Positions 16,629 through 26,128 are shown, counted from the first letter of the stretch. The stretch: 64,000 nucleotides of DNA from Pseudomonas sihuiensis (GCF_900106015.1 NZ_LT629797.1:2108001-2172000), one strand, 5' to 3'. Translations and numbers: made by a program. Notes: a model not told the origin generated them from the letters alone.

Positions 16629-17228
16629 ATGATCCACCACGTTTGGGGGCTCTTCACCCATCCCGACCAAGAATGGCAAGAAATTCGTGGCGAGGAAGAA
16701 ACCATCAGCCACATGTACCTGACCCACGTACTGATTCTCGCGGCGATTCCTGCCGTCTCGGCTTACATCGGCACCACCCAGGTCGGCTGGGCCATCGGCG
16801 ACCGAGCGCCGGTGATGCTGACCGAAGGCAGTGCGATGGTGATGGCCATCATGTCCTACCTGGCGATGCTCGCAGGGGTAGCCGTGATGGGCGCTTTCAT
16901 CCACTGGATGGCGCGCACCTACGATGCCAACCCGAGTCTGACCCAGTGCGTCGTGTTCGCCGCCTACACCGCCACCCCGCTGTTCATCGGAGGTCTTGCA
17001 GCGCTGTACCCCCACCTGTGGCTGGGCATGATCGTCGGCACGGTCGCCATCTGCTACACGGTTTACCTGCTCTACGTCGGCATACCGACCTTCATGAACA
17101 TTCCCGAGGACGAAGGCTTCATGTTCTCCAGTTCAGTGCTGGCGGTAGGCCTGGTGGTGCTGGTGGCCATGATTGCCAGCTCGGTCATTCTCTGGGGCAT
17201 GGGCATCGGCCCGGTCTACACCAGTTGA
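16629..17228 (+). CDS. Yip1-family inner-membrane protein
   Basis: A 199-residue protein with a short N-terminal amphipathic segment (HHVWGLFTHPDQEWQEI) and five hydrophobic helices, the pattern of bacterial Yip1 (DUF1282) proteins, whose function is unknown. A very strong ribosome site (AAGGAGG, 16614-16620) decides the ATG at 16629; an upstream GTG overlaps that site and is unlikely. The 166 bases upstream contain a TATACT that may be a -10 box. A strong terminator follows, so it is probably monocistronic. Confidence 0.88.
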   Translation: MIHHVWGLFTHPDQEWQEIRGEEETISHMYLTHVLILAAIPAVSAYIGTTQVGWAIGDRAPVMLTEGSAMVMAIMSYLAMLAGVAVMGAFIHWMARTYDANPSLTQCVVFAAYTATPLFIGGLAALYPHLWLGMIVGTVAICYTVYLLYVGIPTFMNIPEDEGFMFSSSVLAVGLVVLVAMIASSVILWGMGIGPVYTS

Positions 17229-17247
17229 ATAGTTGAGGTATCGACAT

Positions 17248-17269
17248 GGCCGCCCTCGGGCGGCCTTTT
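17248..17269 (+). terminator. Terminator after the Yip1-family gene
   Basis: GGCCGCCC and GGGCGGCC arms form a tight hairpin followed by TTTT, 20 bases after the stop codon. Confidence 0.75.
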
Positions 17270-17340
17270 CATTGGCAGCGGCACGGGCTGCCGGCTTACG
17301 GCATAATCAGCGCTCAGCCAGCCCCTGCTCTCCCCCGCCT

Positions 17341-17835
17341 ATGCCCGAACAGATTCACGCCCGCGTCGAAGCCTGCTACCAGCAGGCCGAAGCCTTCTTC
17401 AAGCAACGCTTTGCCCGCCCCGAGATCAGCTTCAAGCTGCGTGGGCAGAAGGCGGGGGTCGCGCACCTGACGGAAAACAAGCTGCGCTTCAATCTGCAGC
17501 TGTACCGGGCCAACCAGGAAGACTTCCTGCGCCAGACAGTGCCGCACGAAGTCGCCCACATGGTCGCCCATCAGCTATTCGGCCCACGCATTCAGCCGCA
17601 TGGCGAGGAATGGCAACTGATCATGCGCGGCGTCTACGAACTGCCGCCGCATCGTTGCCACAGCTATGAAGTCGAACGCCGCAAAGTCAACCGCTTCATC
17701 TACCGCTGCAGTTGCGTGGATGGCGAGTTCCCCTTCTCGGCCCAGCGTCATGCCCTGGTCGCCAAGGGCCGCCGTTACTATTGCCGGCGTTGCAAGGTAA
17801 CGCTGACCTTCAGTGGTGAGCAGCGTCAGGAGTGA
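17341..17835 (+). CDS. sprT: SprT-family zinc metalloprotease-like protein
   Basis: A 164-residue protein of the SprT family (related to eukaryotic Spartan). The gluzincin motif HEVAH is at about 68-72 with a downstream HGEEW, and a C-terminal zinc-ribbon has two cysteine pairs (YRCSCVDG and YYCRRCKV). The ATG at 17341 gives the usual MPEQIHARVEACY start; the longer open frame upstream crosses a terminator. A role in processing DNA-linked proteins is inferred from the Spartan relationship. Confidence 0.9.
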   Translation: MPEQIHARVEACYQQAEAFFKQRFARPEISFKLRGQKAGVAHLTENKLRFNLQLYRANQEDFLRQTVPHEVAHMVAHQLFGPRIQPHGEEWQLIMRGVYELPPHRCHSYEVERRKVNRFIYRCSCVDGEFPFSAQRHALVAKGRRYYCRRCKVTLTFSGEQRQE

Positions 17836-17900
17836 TGAGGGAAGCTCCATAACGCTGGTGAACACCGCCAGGAATGACCGCAGGCCCTCCATAAGGCATT

Positions 17901-17989
17901 GGTGCGCACAGCGCACCCTACACCAGCATCGAAATCGCCCACACCGGCTACGCTAGCCTCAAAATCCCGTAGGGTGCGCCGCGCGCACC
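17901..17989. repeat. GTAGGG-type repeat pair in tail-to-tail order
   Basis: Arms GGTGCGCACAGCGCACCCTA and TAGGGTGCGCCGCGCGCACC face each other with the GTAGGG ends inward, the reverse of the other copies. It lies between convergent sprT and the racemase-like gene. Confidence 0.65.
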
Positions 17990-18018
17990 GGCAATCACCA
18001 CGCGCTGCAGCTTGCGGC

Positions 18019-19200
18019 TCAACCCAGCGCCCTGGACGCCCTCAACGCCGCGATCTGTTCGGCGTCATAACCCAACTCCAGCAGCACCTGCTCGGTGTGT
18101 GCGCCGACTGCCGTCCCCACATGCCTGGGCGGTGGCAAACCTTCGGAGAATTTCAGTGGGCAGGCCAGCTGCGGCTGCGCCGGCAAGCCTTCGCGCGGCA
18201 CCTCGACAACCAGCCCACGCGCCTTGACCTGCGGATGCTCGACCGCCTCGGACAGTGGCAGCATGGGCTCGACGCAAGCGTCGATGCCGGCGAACACTTC
18301 GCACCACTGGGCGAAATCACGCTTCTCGAACTCGATTTCGATCTCGCGCTTGAGCGCTTGCTGATCTTCAGGCTTGAGCGACAGGCCGCGCGCCGCCAGT
18401 TCAGGCCGGCCAATGGCGGCGCAGAACTGCTGCATGAACTGCGGCTCCAGACTACCCACGGAGAACCAGCGCCCATCACGGGTGCGGTAGTAATCATAAA
18501 AGCTGCCGCCGTTGAGCGCCTGGTTTTCCATGCCCGGCTCGACGCCGGCGCCGAGGTAACCAGCCCCCGCCATGCCGTGCAGGCTGAACGCGCAGTCGGT
18601 GATGCTCACGTCGACCTGCTGCCCCACACCGGTGGCCTGGCGCTGCACCACGGCCGCGAGCAGGCCGATCACGCCATGCAGCGAGCCGCCGGCCAGGTCG
18701 GCCAACTGTACGCCGAGCGGTAACGGGCCGCAGTCGCGGCGCCCGGTGTAGCTGGCAATGCCGGCCAGCGCCAGGTAGTTGATGTCGTGCCCGGCGCGAT
18801 CACGATAAGGCCCACTCTGGCCGTAACCGGTGATCGACACGTAGATCAGCCGTGGGTTGATCGCCTTGAGCGCCTCGTAACCGACGCCCAGCTTATCCAT
18901 CACGCCGGGACGAAACTGTTCGAGCACGATGTCGTACTCGCTGACCAACTGCTTAACCACCTCCACAGCTTCGGGCCGTTTGAGATCGAGGGCGATGCTG
19001 CGCTTGTTGCGGTTAAGGTAGGCGTGGCTGGTGGAGGCGCCGCCGTCGTGCGGCGGCAGCACGCGGATCAGATCCATACGCGTGGGCGACTCCACCCGCA
19101 GCACCTCGGCGCCCATATCGGCCAGCAGCAGCGAGGCGAACGGCCCCGGCAGCAGGGTGGAGAAATCGAGAATCTTCAGTGATGACAACGGGCCAGACAT
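18019..19200 (-). CDS. CaiB/BaiF CoA-transferase family, alpha-methylacyl-CoA racemase-like
   Basis: A 393-residue class-III CoA-transferase-fold protein. The N-terminus LDFSTLLPGPFASLLLADMG and the motif RAGHDINYLALAG (about 135-147) resemble alpha-methylacyl-CoA racemases, in which the His and a following Asp act as the two bases. It would epimerise 2-methylacyl-CoA so that branched chains can enter beta-oxidation. The neighbours (acyl-CoA ligase remnant, acyl-CoA dehydrogenase, AraC regulator) suit a branched fatty-acid or side-chain degradation cluster. A CoA-transferase role remains possible. Confidence 0.82.
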   Translation of the reverse strand: MSGPLSSLKILDFSTLLPGPFASLLLADMGAEVLRVESPTRMDLIRVLPPHDGGASTSHAYLNRNKRSIALDLKRPEAVEVVKQLVSEYDIVLEQFRPGVMDKLGVGYEALKAINPRLIYVSITGYGQSGPYRDRAGHDINYLALAGIASYTGRRDCGPLPLGVQLADLAGGSLHGVIGLLAAVVQRQATGVGQQVDVSITDCAFSLHGMAGAGYLGAGVEPGMENQALNGGSFYDYYRTRDGRWFSVGSLEPQFMQQFCAAIGRPELAARGLSLKPEDQQALKREIEIEFEKRDFAQWCEVFAGIDACVEPMLPLSEAVEHPQVKARGLVVEVPREGLPAQPQLACPLKFSEGLPPPRHVGTAVGAHTEQVLLELGYDAEQIAALRASRALG

Positions 19201-19280
19201 GGTGACTCCCAGATGGCGTGTTCGAGTTGGCCAGGGTGCAAGTGGGCATGACGCTTGCCGGCTTGCACCCGGACGATGAG

Positions 19281-20590
19281 TTAATCTTCCCAGACAATGA
19301 CCTGCTCGCCTGGCAGGCCGGCAATGGCCTCGGCATAACGCACCTCCAGCACGTTGCGGCGAATCTTCATGGTCGGCGTCATGCTGCCGTTATCCACTGT
19401 CCAGGCCTCGCTGACCAGGTAGAAATGGCTGACACGCTCGTGCGCCTCCAGTCGTTGATTGACTGCATGCAGATGCTCGGCAAGTGACTGGCCGAGCAAC
19501 TCACGCGGTTGCTGGCGAGCGGCGGGTGACAGCTCGACCAGCGCCAACGGTTGATCCAGGTTGCTGCCCATCAGGCACACCTGTTCGACCCAATGAGTCT
19601 TGGCGATCTTGCCCTCGATGGGCGCTGGCGCGACGTATTTGCCCTTGCTGGTCTTGAAGATGTCCTTGACCCGCCCGGTGATGCGCAGGTAGCCCGCCTC
19701 GTCCAGCTGGCTGCGGTCACCGGTGTGCAACCAGCCGCCCCAGCAGCGGGATACGCAGCAGGCTCTCGAGCTTGTGCGCCGGCAATTTCTCCAGCACGCC
19801 CTGCTGAAAGCGCGTCCACAACCGTGGCACCGAGAAGAACACAGTGGGACGCACCTGGCGAAGGTCTCCAGCGACTCGACAAAGGCCACCGGTGCGCCGC
19901 AGTAGAGGCTGTTGAATTCGACCAGAAAGCGCTCGGCGGCATGCGACAGCGGCAGGTAGGAAAAGAACTGATCTGCGGCGTCATGTTCAGCTCCGCCGTG
20001 GCGTGAGCCGCAGAGAACGCCATGGCGTGGGCCGAGAGCATCACGCCCTTGAGCTGCCCGGTGGTGCAGGAGGTATAGAGGATCGACAGCAGATCCTCGC
20101 CGCGTTGCAGATGCGCGCCGAGCAGCGACTCATGCGCCGCCAGCAAGGCCTGCCACTGGTGCTCGGCAGGCATGGTCGGATAAGGCATGGCGATGCGGGT
20201 GATATGCGCCGCGATACCGGTGGCCAGCTTGTCCGGCTCATCCAGCTTGCCAACCAGGATTACCTTGCAGCCCGCCTGCTCCAGCACATAGGCGATCTGT
20301 TCCGGCGCCTGCAGCGGATGCAGCGGCACGCTGACCAGTCCGGCGAGCTGGATCGCCAGGTCGCTGATAAACCATTCGGCGCAGTTCTTCGCCAGCAGCG
20401 CAACGCGCTCGCCCGGCACGCAGCCCAGCGCCAGCAGCGCGCTGGCCAGGCGACGCGCCTGGTCGTCGACCTGGCGCCAGCTGTAATCATGCCAGACGCC
20501 CTCTACAGGCTGGCGCAGCCAGATGGCATCGGGCTGCCGATGCAGCCAATGGTTGAAGCGTTCGAGAGGCAGTTGCAGAGATTGACTCAT
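19281..20590 (-). pseudogene. Acyl-CoA synthetase (AMP-forming), frameshifted and internally deleted
   Basis: The N-terminal part (MSQSLQLPLERFNHW...) and the C-terminal part (HTGDRSQLDEAGYLRITGRVKD...) are clearly from a long-chain acyl-CoA ligase, but the frame is broken. After AELNM, near 19981, the sequence shifts to another frame (ADQFFSYLPLSHAAERFLVE); it shifts again near 19861 (RQVRPTVFFSVPRLWTRF). It then jumps near 19740 directly to GWLHTGD, losing roughly 150 residues including the A5 region (YGMTE-type motif). The phosphate-binding motif reads YTSCTTGQLKGV, where Gly and Pro are normally invariant. No functional enzyme is possible. It was probably once the activating enzyme of this cluster. 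Confidence 0.88.
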
Positions 20591-20625
20591 CGCGCTGACC
20601 TTGGTTTTTGTTATAGGTAGCTGCC

Positions 20626-20680
20626 CGTAGGGCGGGTGCAACCCGCCAGAGCGCCGATGGCGGGTTGCACCCGCCCTACG
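20626..20680. repeat. GTAGGG-type palindromic repeat
   Basis: Arms CGTAGGGCGGGTGCAACCCG and CGGGTTGCACCCGCCCTACG with a short centre, nearly perfect over more than 20 bp. It lies between the ligase pseudogene and the acyl-CoA dehydrogenase gene. Same family as 13320-13372. Confidence 0.85.
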
Positions 20681-20698
20681 GATGAAGCCTGCACAATC

Positions 20699-21838
20699 CT
20701 ACAGCTTCATCCCGCGACTGATGATCTCCTTCATGATCTCCGACGTACCGGCGAAGATGCGCTGGATGCGCGCATTCGCGTACATCTTGCAGATCGGATA
20801 CTCCCACATGTAGCCCCAGCCGCCGTGCAGTTGCACGCCCTCGTCCACCACCTTGCCGAGCAGTTCGGTGGTGAACAGCTTGGCCTCGGCGGCCACTTCG
20901 GGAGTGAGCTTCTTCTGGTTGTGGTCCATCACGCAGCGGTCGGTGAACACCTGGGCCACGTCGATCTGGGTGCGCATCTCGGCCAGCTTGAAACGGGTGT
21001 TTTGGAAATGCGCCACCGGGCGGCCAAAGGCCTGGCGTTCCTTGACGTACTCGATGGTGGTCTGCAGCGCCGCCTCGGCGCCGGCCACAGCGCCACAGGC
21101 ATTGGTCAGGCGCTCCTGGGCGAGCATATTCATCAGGTAGAAGAAGCCGCCCTTGGCATCGCCCAAGAGGTTCTCCTTGGGCACCTTAACGTCGTTGAAG
21201 AACAGCTCGGCAGTGTCCTGGCTGTGCATGCCGAGCTTCTTCAGCTTCTTGCCGCGCTCGAAGCCGGGCATGCCCCGCTCCACCAGAAACAGCCCCATGG
21301 CGTGCTTGTTGGCCGGGTCGGTCTTGGCTGCGACGATCACTACATCAGCCAGGTAGCCGTTGGAGATGAACACCTTGGAACCGTTGAGCAACCAGTGATC
21401 GCCCTTGTCCACGGCCGTGGTGCGCATGCCGGCCAGATCGGAGCCGGCAGACGGCTCGGTCATCGCCACCGCCAGGATGGTTTCACCGCTGATGATGCCC
21501 GGCAGCAGGCGCGCCTTCTGCTCGGCATTGCCGTACTCGGCGATATAGGGGCCGCACAGCGCCGAGTGTAGCGGGATCATGAAACCCGGTTCGTTGATGC
21601 GCGCCAGCTCCTCGCACATGATCTGCTCGTAACGAAAGTCCTTGAGCCCCGCTCCGCCGTACTCCTCGTCCGCCCAGGGCAACAGAAAACCCATCTCGCC
21701 GGCTTTGCGCCACACGCTGCGATCCACCACACCAGCCTCTTCCCAGGCTTCCTGATGCGGCACCACCTCTTTATCGAGAAACGCAGCGAAGGCGTCGCGG
21801 AACAGGTTGTGCTCGGTGTCGAAATGGTTGCGTTGCAT
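20699..21838 (-). CDS. Acyl-CoA dehydrogenase
   Basis: A 379-residue flavoprotein of the acyl-CoA dehydrogenase superfamily, which introduces a trans-2 double bond and passes electrons to ETF. Visible features are the flavin/substrate loop AMTEPSAGSDLAGMRT (about 151-166), the YVKERQAFGRPVAHFQ helix and the C-terminal IQRIFAGTSEIMKEII. The position of the YEGTSEI glutamate base of short-chain enzymes is Ala here, so the catalytic base must be elsewhere, as in isovaleryl- and long-chain types. It lies in the racemase-ligase cluster and is divergent from the AraC regulator. Confidence 0.92.
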   Translation of the reverse strand: MQRNHFDTEHNLFRDAFAAFLDKEVVPHQEAWEEAGVVDRSVWRKAGEMGFLLPWADEEYGGAGLKDFRYEQIMCEELARINEPGFMIPLHSALCGPYIAEYGNAEQKARLLPGIISGETILAVAMTEPSAGSDLAGMRTTAVDKGDHWLLNGSKVFISNGYLADVVIVAAKTDPANKHAMGLFLVERGMPGFERGKKLKKLGMHSQDTAELFFNDVKVPKENLLGDAKGGFFYLMNMLAQERLTNACGAVAGAEAALQTTIEYVKERQAFGRPVAHFQNTRFKLAEMRTQIDVAQVFTDRCVMDHNQKKLTPEVAAEAKLFTTELLGKVVDEGVQLHGGWGYMWEYPICKMYANARIQRIFAGTSEIMKEIISRGMKL

Positions 21839-22001
21839 GGGGCGGGTCCTCCGCTGTTGTTATGTCCTTGAGGTTAAGGGCCGCCCCGCCGCCCCTCAAT
21901 GACCCATGCGCTCAGCCTCGGTTGACCCAATCGCTCGGTTGGCTTGCCCTGGCTGGGAGCAACTGCCTACCATCGACCACCCTCGATTTCGGAAACCCAG
22001 C

Positions 22002-23000
22002 ATGCGCGAACGCACCATTGCCAGCCACTTCGTCCGCGCCGCCCTGCGCGGTGCGGACCGCCACGGCCTGGCCTGCGACCCGATACTGCGCCAGGCTGGC
22101 ATCCAGAGCGCCGTGCTGGTCGAGCCGCGCGCACGCATCGCCCCGGAGCAATTCTCCCGGCTGATGCAACTGCTGTGGGAAGCGCTGGACGACGAATACC
22201 TGGGTTTCGGCCGCCAGCCGAGCAAACGCGGCACCTTCGCCATGATGAGCCACGCCATCATCCACTGCCGCAGCCTGGAAAAAGCCCTGAGTCGTGGCGC
22301 GATGTTCTACGGCCTGTTTCCCGACGCGCCAGGCATCAGCCTGCAACGCGAAGGCGACTGGGCGCGGCTGAGCGTCGACGACAGCACGCTGTGGGATCCG
22401 GACCATTTTCTGGTCGAAAGTCTGCTGGTGATCTGGCATCGCCTGGGTAGCTGGCTGATCGGCCAGCGCATCCGCCTGGAAGAAGCCACCTTCGCCTACC
22501 CCGAACCCGCGCATGCCGCCGAGTACGAACTGCTGTTCCCCTGCAGCCGGCGCTTTGCCGCCGGACAAACCAGCCTGCTGTTCCACGCCCGCTACCTGGC
22601 CATGCCGCTGCTGCAGGACGAACGCACGCTCAAGCAATTCCTCCAACACTCCCCCGCCGATCTGCTGGCCCGTCCCGACGGCGGCGACAGCCTGATCAGC
22701 CAGATTCGTCGCCTGCTCGGCCGCGACTGCCGCACCTGGCCGGACCTGGAACAGGTCGCCCAGCACCTGCACACCAGCCCACAAACCCTGCGCCGCCACC
22801 TGCGCGAAGAAGGCACCAGCTTCCAGGAACTCAAGGACCACCTGCGCCGCGACCTCGCCATCTACCACCTGGGCCGCGACGAACTGGCGATTCAGGACAT
22901 CGCCGAACAACTCGGCTTCTCCGAACCCTCGGCCTTTCATCGCGCGTTCAAGAAATGGACGGGGCTGACACCGGGGGCGTATCGGGCACAGGAGGGGTAA
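22002..23000 (+). CDS. AraC-family transcriptional regulator
   Basis: A 332-residue regulator with an N-terminal arabinose-type ligand domain (about 20-200; MMSHAIIHCRSLEKAL) and a C-terminal AraC/XylS DNA-binding domain with two helix-turn-helix motifs (TWPDLEQVAQHLHTSPQTLRR and IQDIAEQLGFSEPSAFHRAFKKWTG). It is divergent from the acyl-CoA dehydrogenase gene with a 163-base shared promoter region, so it is the likely activator of the acyl-CoA cluster. ATG 22002 is chosen over an upstream one because the domain begins there. The 252 bases after it hold nothing recognisable before the toxin-antitoxin pair. Confidence 0.9.
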   Translation: MRERTIASHFVRAALRGADRHGLACDPILRQAGIQSAVLVEPRARIAPEQFSRLMQLLWEALDDEYLGFGRQPSKRGTFAMMSHAIIHCRSLEKALSRGAMFYGLFPDAPGISLQREGDWARLSVDDSTLWDPDHFLVESLLVIWHRLGSWLIGQRIRLEEATFAYPEPAHAAEYELLFPCSRRFAAGQTSLLFHARYLAMPLLQDERTLKQFLQHSPADLLARPDGGDSLISQIRRLLGRDCRTWPDLEQVAQHLHTSPQTLRRHLREEGTSFQELKDHLRRDLAIYHLGRDELAIQDIAEQLGFSEPSAFHRAFKKWTGLTPGAYRAQEG

Positions 23001-23252
23001 GGCAGCATGGCTGCCTGTGCATCGGGCTTCGTGGATGGACAGGTCAGGCGGATATGCACTAGGTTCTGACCCAAGCCTGCTGGCAATGCGCCAGAGGCGA
23101 TAGGCTTGCCGTTCTTCATGTCGCTTTTCATCCTGGGTGCTGTCGCGGGCGGTTGCAGGAGCTGAGTGCAACACGCGCACTCGCGCGCCGAGCCTGCTTG
23201 CCCGCATGAATACTGTGTAATACATTGCATTCAAAAGTATGGAGGCATATCC

Positions 23253-23525
23253 ATGAGCGTCACAACCGTCCGGCTTCAACCGGAACTCGAAGAAAATCTT
23301 GGCGCTATGGCCGAGAAGCTTCAGAGAAGTAAAAGTTGGCTTATTAATCAAGCACTTAGAGAGTTCTTTGAGCGCCAGGAGCTAGAGCAGAACCGCTGGC
23401 AAGAAACACTGCAAGCGATGGAGTCAGTGGCGCAGGGCCGAGTTGTATCCGGCGAAGCTGTAGCTGCCTGGCTGCAAAGCTGGGGCACCGACAATGAGCT
23501 ATCCCCACCGAAGGCTGGTCAGTGA
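23253..23525 (+). CDS. Ribbon-helix-helix antitoxin (ParD/CopG-like)
   Basis: A 90-residue protein. Residues 1-45 (VTTVRLQPELEENLGAMAEKLQRSKSWLINQALREFF) are a CopG/ParD ribbon-helix-helix DNA-binding domain. The C-terminal half is the toxin-neutralising tail. GGAGG at 23241-23245 sets the ATG. Its stop overlaps the toxin's GTG start (GTGA), the usual coupling. AT-rich repeats just upstream (TGTAATACATTGCA) may be the autoregulatory operator. Base composition is lower in GC than its neighbours, a sign of acquisition. Confidence 0.88.
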   Translation: MSVTTVRLQPELEENLGAMAEKLQRSKSWLINQALREFFERQELEQNRWQETLQAMESVAQGRVVSGEAVAAWLQSWGTDNELSPPKAGQ

Positions 23526-23812
23526 GACTGGCCTACTCAGAAAACGCGGTGGCAGACCTCGTTCGCCTGCGCGAATTCATAGCAGAGAACGATCCTCTTG
23601 CTGCTGCACGCGTTGCAGCAGAGCTCCTTTCTCGCATCGAGAATCTTGGTCTATATCCAGAAATGGGCCGCGCTGTTGAGCTTGCTCCAAGCCCAAAAGC
23701 CATTCGAGACGCAGTTTTCGGAAAATATAGAGTCCGCTATTCAGCCCACACAGAAACTATCGTCATTCTTCGTATATGGCACCATAACGAAGACCGTACA
23801 CCAAGCACCTAA
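23522..23812 (+). CDS. ParE/RelE-family toxin
   Basis: A 96-residue protein with the ParE pattern: LAYSENAVADLVRLREFIAENDP, a middle MGRAVELAPSPKAIRDAVFGKYRVRY and C-terminal TIVILRIWHHNED. ParE toxins poison DNA gyrase; RelE relatives cut mRNA. The Arg-Tyr strand and the terminal WHH pattern fit ParE/RelE but do not fix the target. It starts with GTG, overlapping the antitoxin stop. The 259 bases after it contain no gene. Confidence 0.87.
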   Translation: MRLAYSENAVADLVRLREFIAENDPLAAARVAAELLSRIENLGLYPEMGRAVELAPSPKAIRDAVFGKYRVRYSAHTETIVILRIWHHNEDRTPST

Positions 23813-24071
23813 CAACTGACATGGACTCTGCCCACAAGCAGTGAGCAAAGCCTTGCTTTGGCACCTATCGCCAGCGCGATGACATGCGTATATCCGGCCT
23901 GTTCTGAGCCTTTGCGCCCTGGCCATTCCGTAGTTCGCGCAGCGAGGGCGAAGCGTTCAATCGATCAGGGCATCACACTTGGTATCGACCTTGTTCCGCT
24001 GCAGGACTCGCCTGGTCCGGCAGCGGTTCTGTTCCGTACAAGAATCGGAAGAACATGCCTGACAGCAAGGC

Positions 24072-25454
24072 TCAGTCGTACAACCGCACCCTGAAACAGG
24101 CGCCGCCCAGTTCCGAATCTACCAGGCTCAGCTCGCCGTCGTAGCTGTCGACGATATCTTCCACCACCGCCAGGCCGATGCCCTGTCCCGGGTTCTGTGC
24201 ATCCAGTCGTTCGCCGCGCTGCAGTACCCGCTCACGCTGGTGCGGGGGCACGCCGGGGCCGTCGTCTTCGATGGTCAGCAGGCAGCCGTCGGTCAGGGGT
24301 TGCAGCCTCACGCGCACCTGTTGCAGGCACAGGCGGTAGGCGTTTTCCAGCAGGTTGCCAAGCAGTTCCATCAGCGCGCCACGTTCCATGGTGATCTGGC
24401 TGTGCGCGGGCACGTCCAGGGTCGCTTCGACGCGCTTGTCGCGATAGACCTTGTCCAGCGAGCGGCACAGGCTATCGAGCAGCGGCCAGACCTGTTCGCG
24501 ATGACGCACCAGGCCGCTGCGGCGCAGGCTGGCGCGTTGCAGTTGATAGCCGATCTGCTGGCTCATGCGTTCGATCTGCGCCTGCATCAGTTGCGCCTGC
24601 TCGCGATTGTCGGGCTGCACAGCCAGGCTTTCGCCAATGCCCTGCAGCACGCTGAGCGGGGTTTTCAGGCTGTGGGCGAGGTCTTCCAGCGAGTCGCGGT
24701 AGCGCTCGCGCTGACGCCGTTCGCTGTCGAGCAGGCGGTTGAGGGAGTTGGTCAGGCGCAGCAGTTCGCGCGGGTGTTCGTCACTCAGGCGCTGGCGGGT
24801 GCCGGCCTCTACGCCGTCGAGCTCGTCGCTGAGGCCACGCAGGCTGCGAAAGCCCCAGGTCAGGCCGAACCAGAGCAGCCCCAGCAGCACCAGCAGGGCG
24901 ATGCCCAGCCACAGGCGCAACTGCCAGGCGAAACCATTGAACAGCCCCTGGTATTCGCGGGTCGGTTGCATGGTAACGATGCTCAGGGCGGTGCTGTCGC
25001 CACGCAGCAGGTCCACTTCAACGTCATAGACAAAATATTCCTCACCATTTTCGTCATGGATGCGCATGAATTCGTGACCGCGCCCGTCGTAGCGCGGCAG
25101 GTAACGCACCTGTTCGTCGGTGGAGGAGCGTGAGCGCCAGAGCATCTGGCCGTCCCGGTCGAAGATGAAGCCCAGCAGGTGGGAATCGAGGTTGTCGAAT
25201 TCTTCGTCCGGCATCTTCTCCGGCATGCTCAAGCGGCCGCCATCGATGCGCGCGGCGAATATCAGCGCAGCCGCGTCGGAGGCCAGACGCTTTTCGATGG
25301 TCTGCTCCAGGGCCATAAGAAACACGCCCTGCAGCACTGGCATCAACAGCAGCATGAACAGCATCGCCAGCGCCGCGCTGGCCAGCATCAAACGCAGCCG
25401 CAGGGAGGCGAAACGCATACGCAGCTTGCGTAGAACGGCGCGCGCTCGACTCAC
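24072..25454 (-). CDS. phoQ: Sensor histidine kinase PhoQ
   Basis: A 460-residue inner-membrane kinase. TM1 is about 24-46, a periplasmic sensor about 47-178 and TM2 about 180-202, then HAMP-like linker, HisKA with LAHSLKTPLSVL (phospho-His 261), and ATPase boxes NLLENA, DDGPGVP and GQGIGLAVVEDI. The sensor contains an acidic stretch (PDEEFDNLD, about 82-90), fitting sensing of Mg2+ and cationic peptides as known for PhoQ. It starts with GTG, overlapping the phoP stop by 4 bp. Third gene of oprH-phoP-phoQ. Confidence 0.93.
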   Translation of the reverse strand: MSRARAVLRKLRMRFASLRLRLMLASAALAMLFMLLLMPVLQGVFLMALEQTIEKRLASDAAALIFAARIDGGRLSMPEKMPDEEFDNLDSHLLGFIFDRDGQMLWRSRSSTDEQVRYLPRYDGRGHEFMRIHDENGEEYFVYDVEVDLLRGDSTALSIVTMQPTREYQGLFNGFAWQLRLWLGIALLVLLGLLWFGLTWGFRSLRGLSDELDGVEAGTRQRLSDEHPRELLRLTNSLNRLLDSERRQRERYRDSLEDLAHSLKTPLSVLQGIGESLAVQPDNREQAQLMQAQIERMSQQIGYQLQRASLRRSGLVRHREQVWPLLDSLCRSLDKVYRDKRVEATLDVPAHSQITMERGALMELLGNLLENAYRLCLQQVRVRLQPLTDGCLLTIEDDGPGVPPHQRERVLQRGERLDAQNPGQGIGLAVVEDIVDSYDGELSLVDSELGGACFRVRLYD

Positions 25455-26128
25455 TTGCAGCGCTCGTTGAACATGTAGCCCTGGCCACGCACGGTTTCTA
25501 TCGGTTTGCCGCCCAGCACGGACTCCAGCTTGCGCCGCAGACGACCTACCAGCACTTCTATGACGTTGGGATCACGCTCGTCGTCGCCCGGATAGAGCTG
25601 TTCCATCAGGCGCTCCTTGGCCACCACCTGCTGGTGATGCAGCATCAGGTATTCAAGGATGCGGTACTCGTAGGCGGTCAGTTGCAGCGATTGCTCATCC
25701 ACCGTGGCCTGCTTGCGGTTGAGGTTCAGCACCAGGGAACCGGCCTCGATGGTCGATTTGGTGAAGCCGGATGAGCGGCGCAGCAGCGCGTTGAGGCGCG
25801 CCTCCAGCTCTTCGAACTGGAAGGGTTTGACCACGTAGTCGTCGGCGCCGCAGGACAGCCCTTCGACCTTGTCCTGCCAGTTGCCGCGCGCGGTGAGGAT
25901 CAGGATCGGAAAGTTCTTGTCCTGGCTGCGCAGCTCGCGGATCAGGTCGATACCGCTCATGCCGGGCAGGCCGAGGTCGACCAGGGCCAGGTCATGATTG
26001 AAGGACTCAGCGCGGTACAGGGCTTCTTCGGCGGTGCGCACGGCATCCACCACATGCCCGTTTTCACTGAGGCGAGTGAACAGATGGTGACGTAGCAGCG
26101 ACTCATCCTCCACCACCAGCAATTTCAT
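25451..26128 (-). CDS. phoP: Response regulator PhoP
   Basis: A 225-residue OmpR-type regulator. The receiver (1-115) has the acidic pair in VVEDES, phospho-acceptor D51 in LVDLGLPG and the conserved Lys in VVKPF; the winged-helix DNA-binding domain ends with VGRLRRKLE and RGQGYMF. It activates low-Mg2+ and polymyxin-resistance genes. Four PhoP-box-like hexamers precede oprH. The 366-base oprH-phoP gap is filled by two repeats and holds no gene. Confidence 0.94.
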   Translation of the reverse strand: MKLLVVEDESLLRHHLFTRLSENGHVVDAVRTAEEALYRAESFNHDLALVDLGLPGMSGIDLIRELRSQDKNFPILILTARGNWQDKVEGLSCGADDYVVKPFQFEELEARLNALLRRSSGFTKSTIEAGSLVLNLNRKQATVDEQSLQLTAYEYRILEYLMLHHQQVVAKERLMEQLYPGDDERDPNVIEVLVGRLRRKLESVLGGKPIETVRGQGYMFNERCK

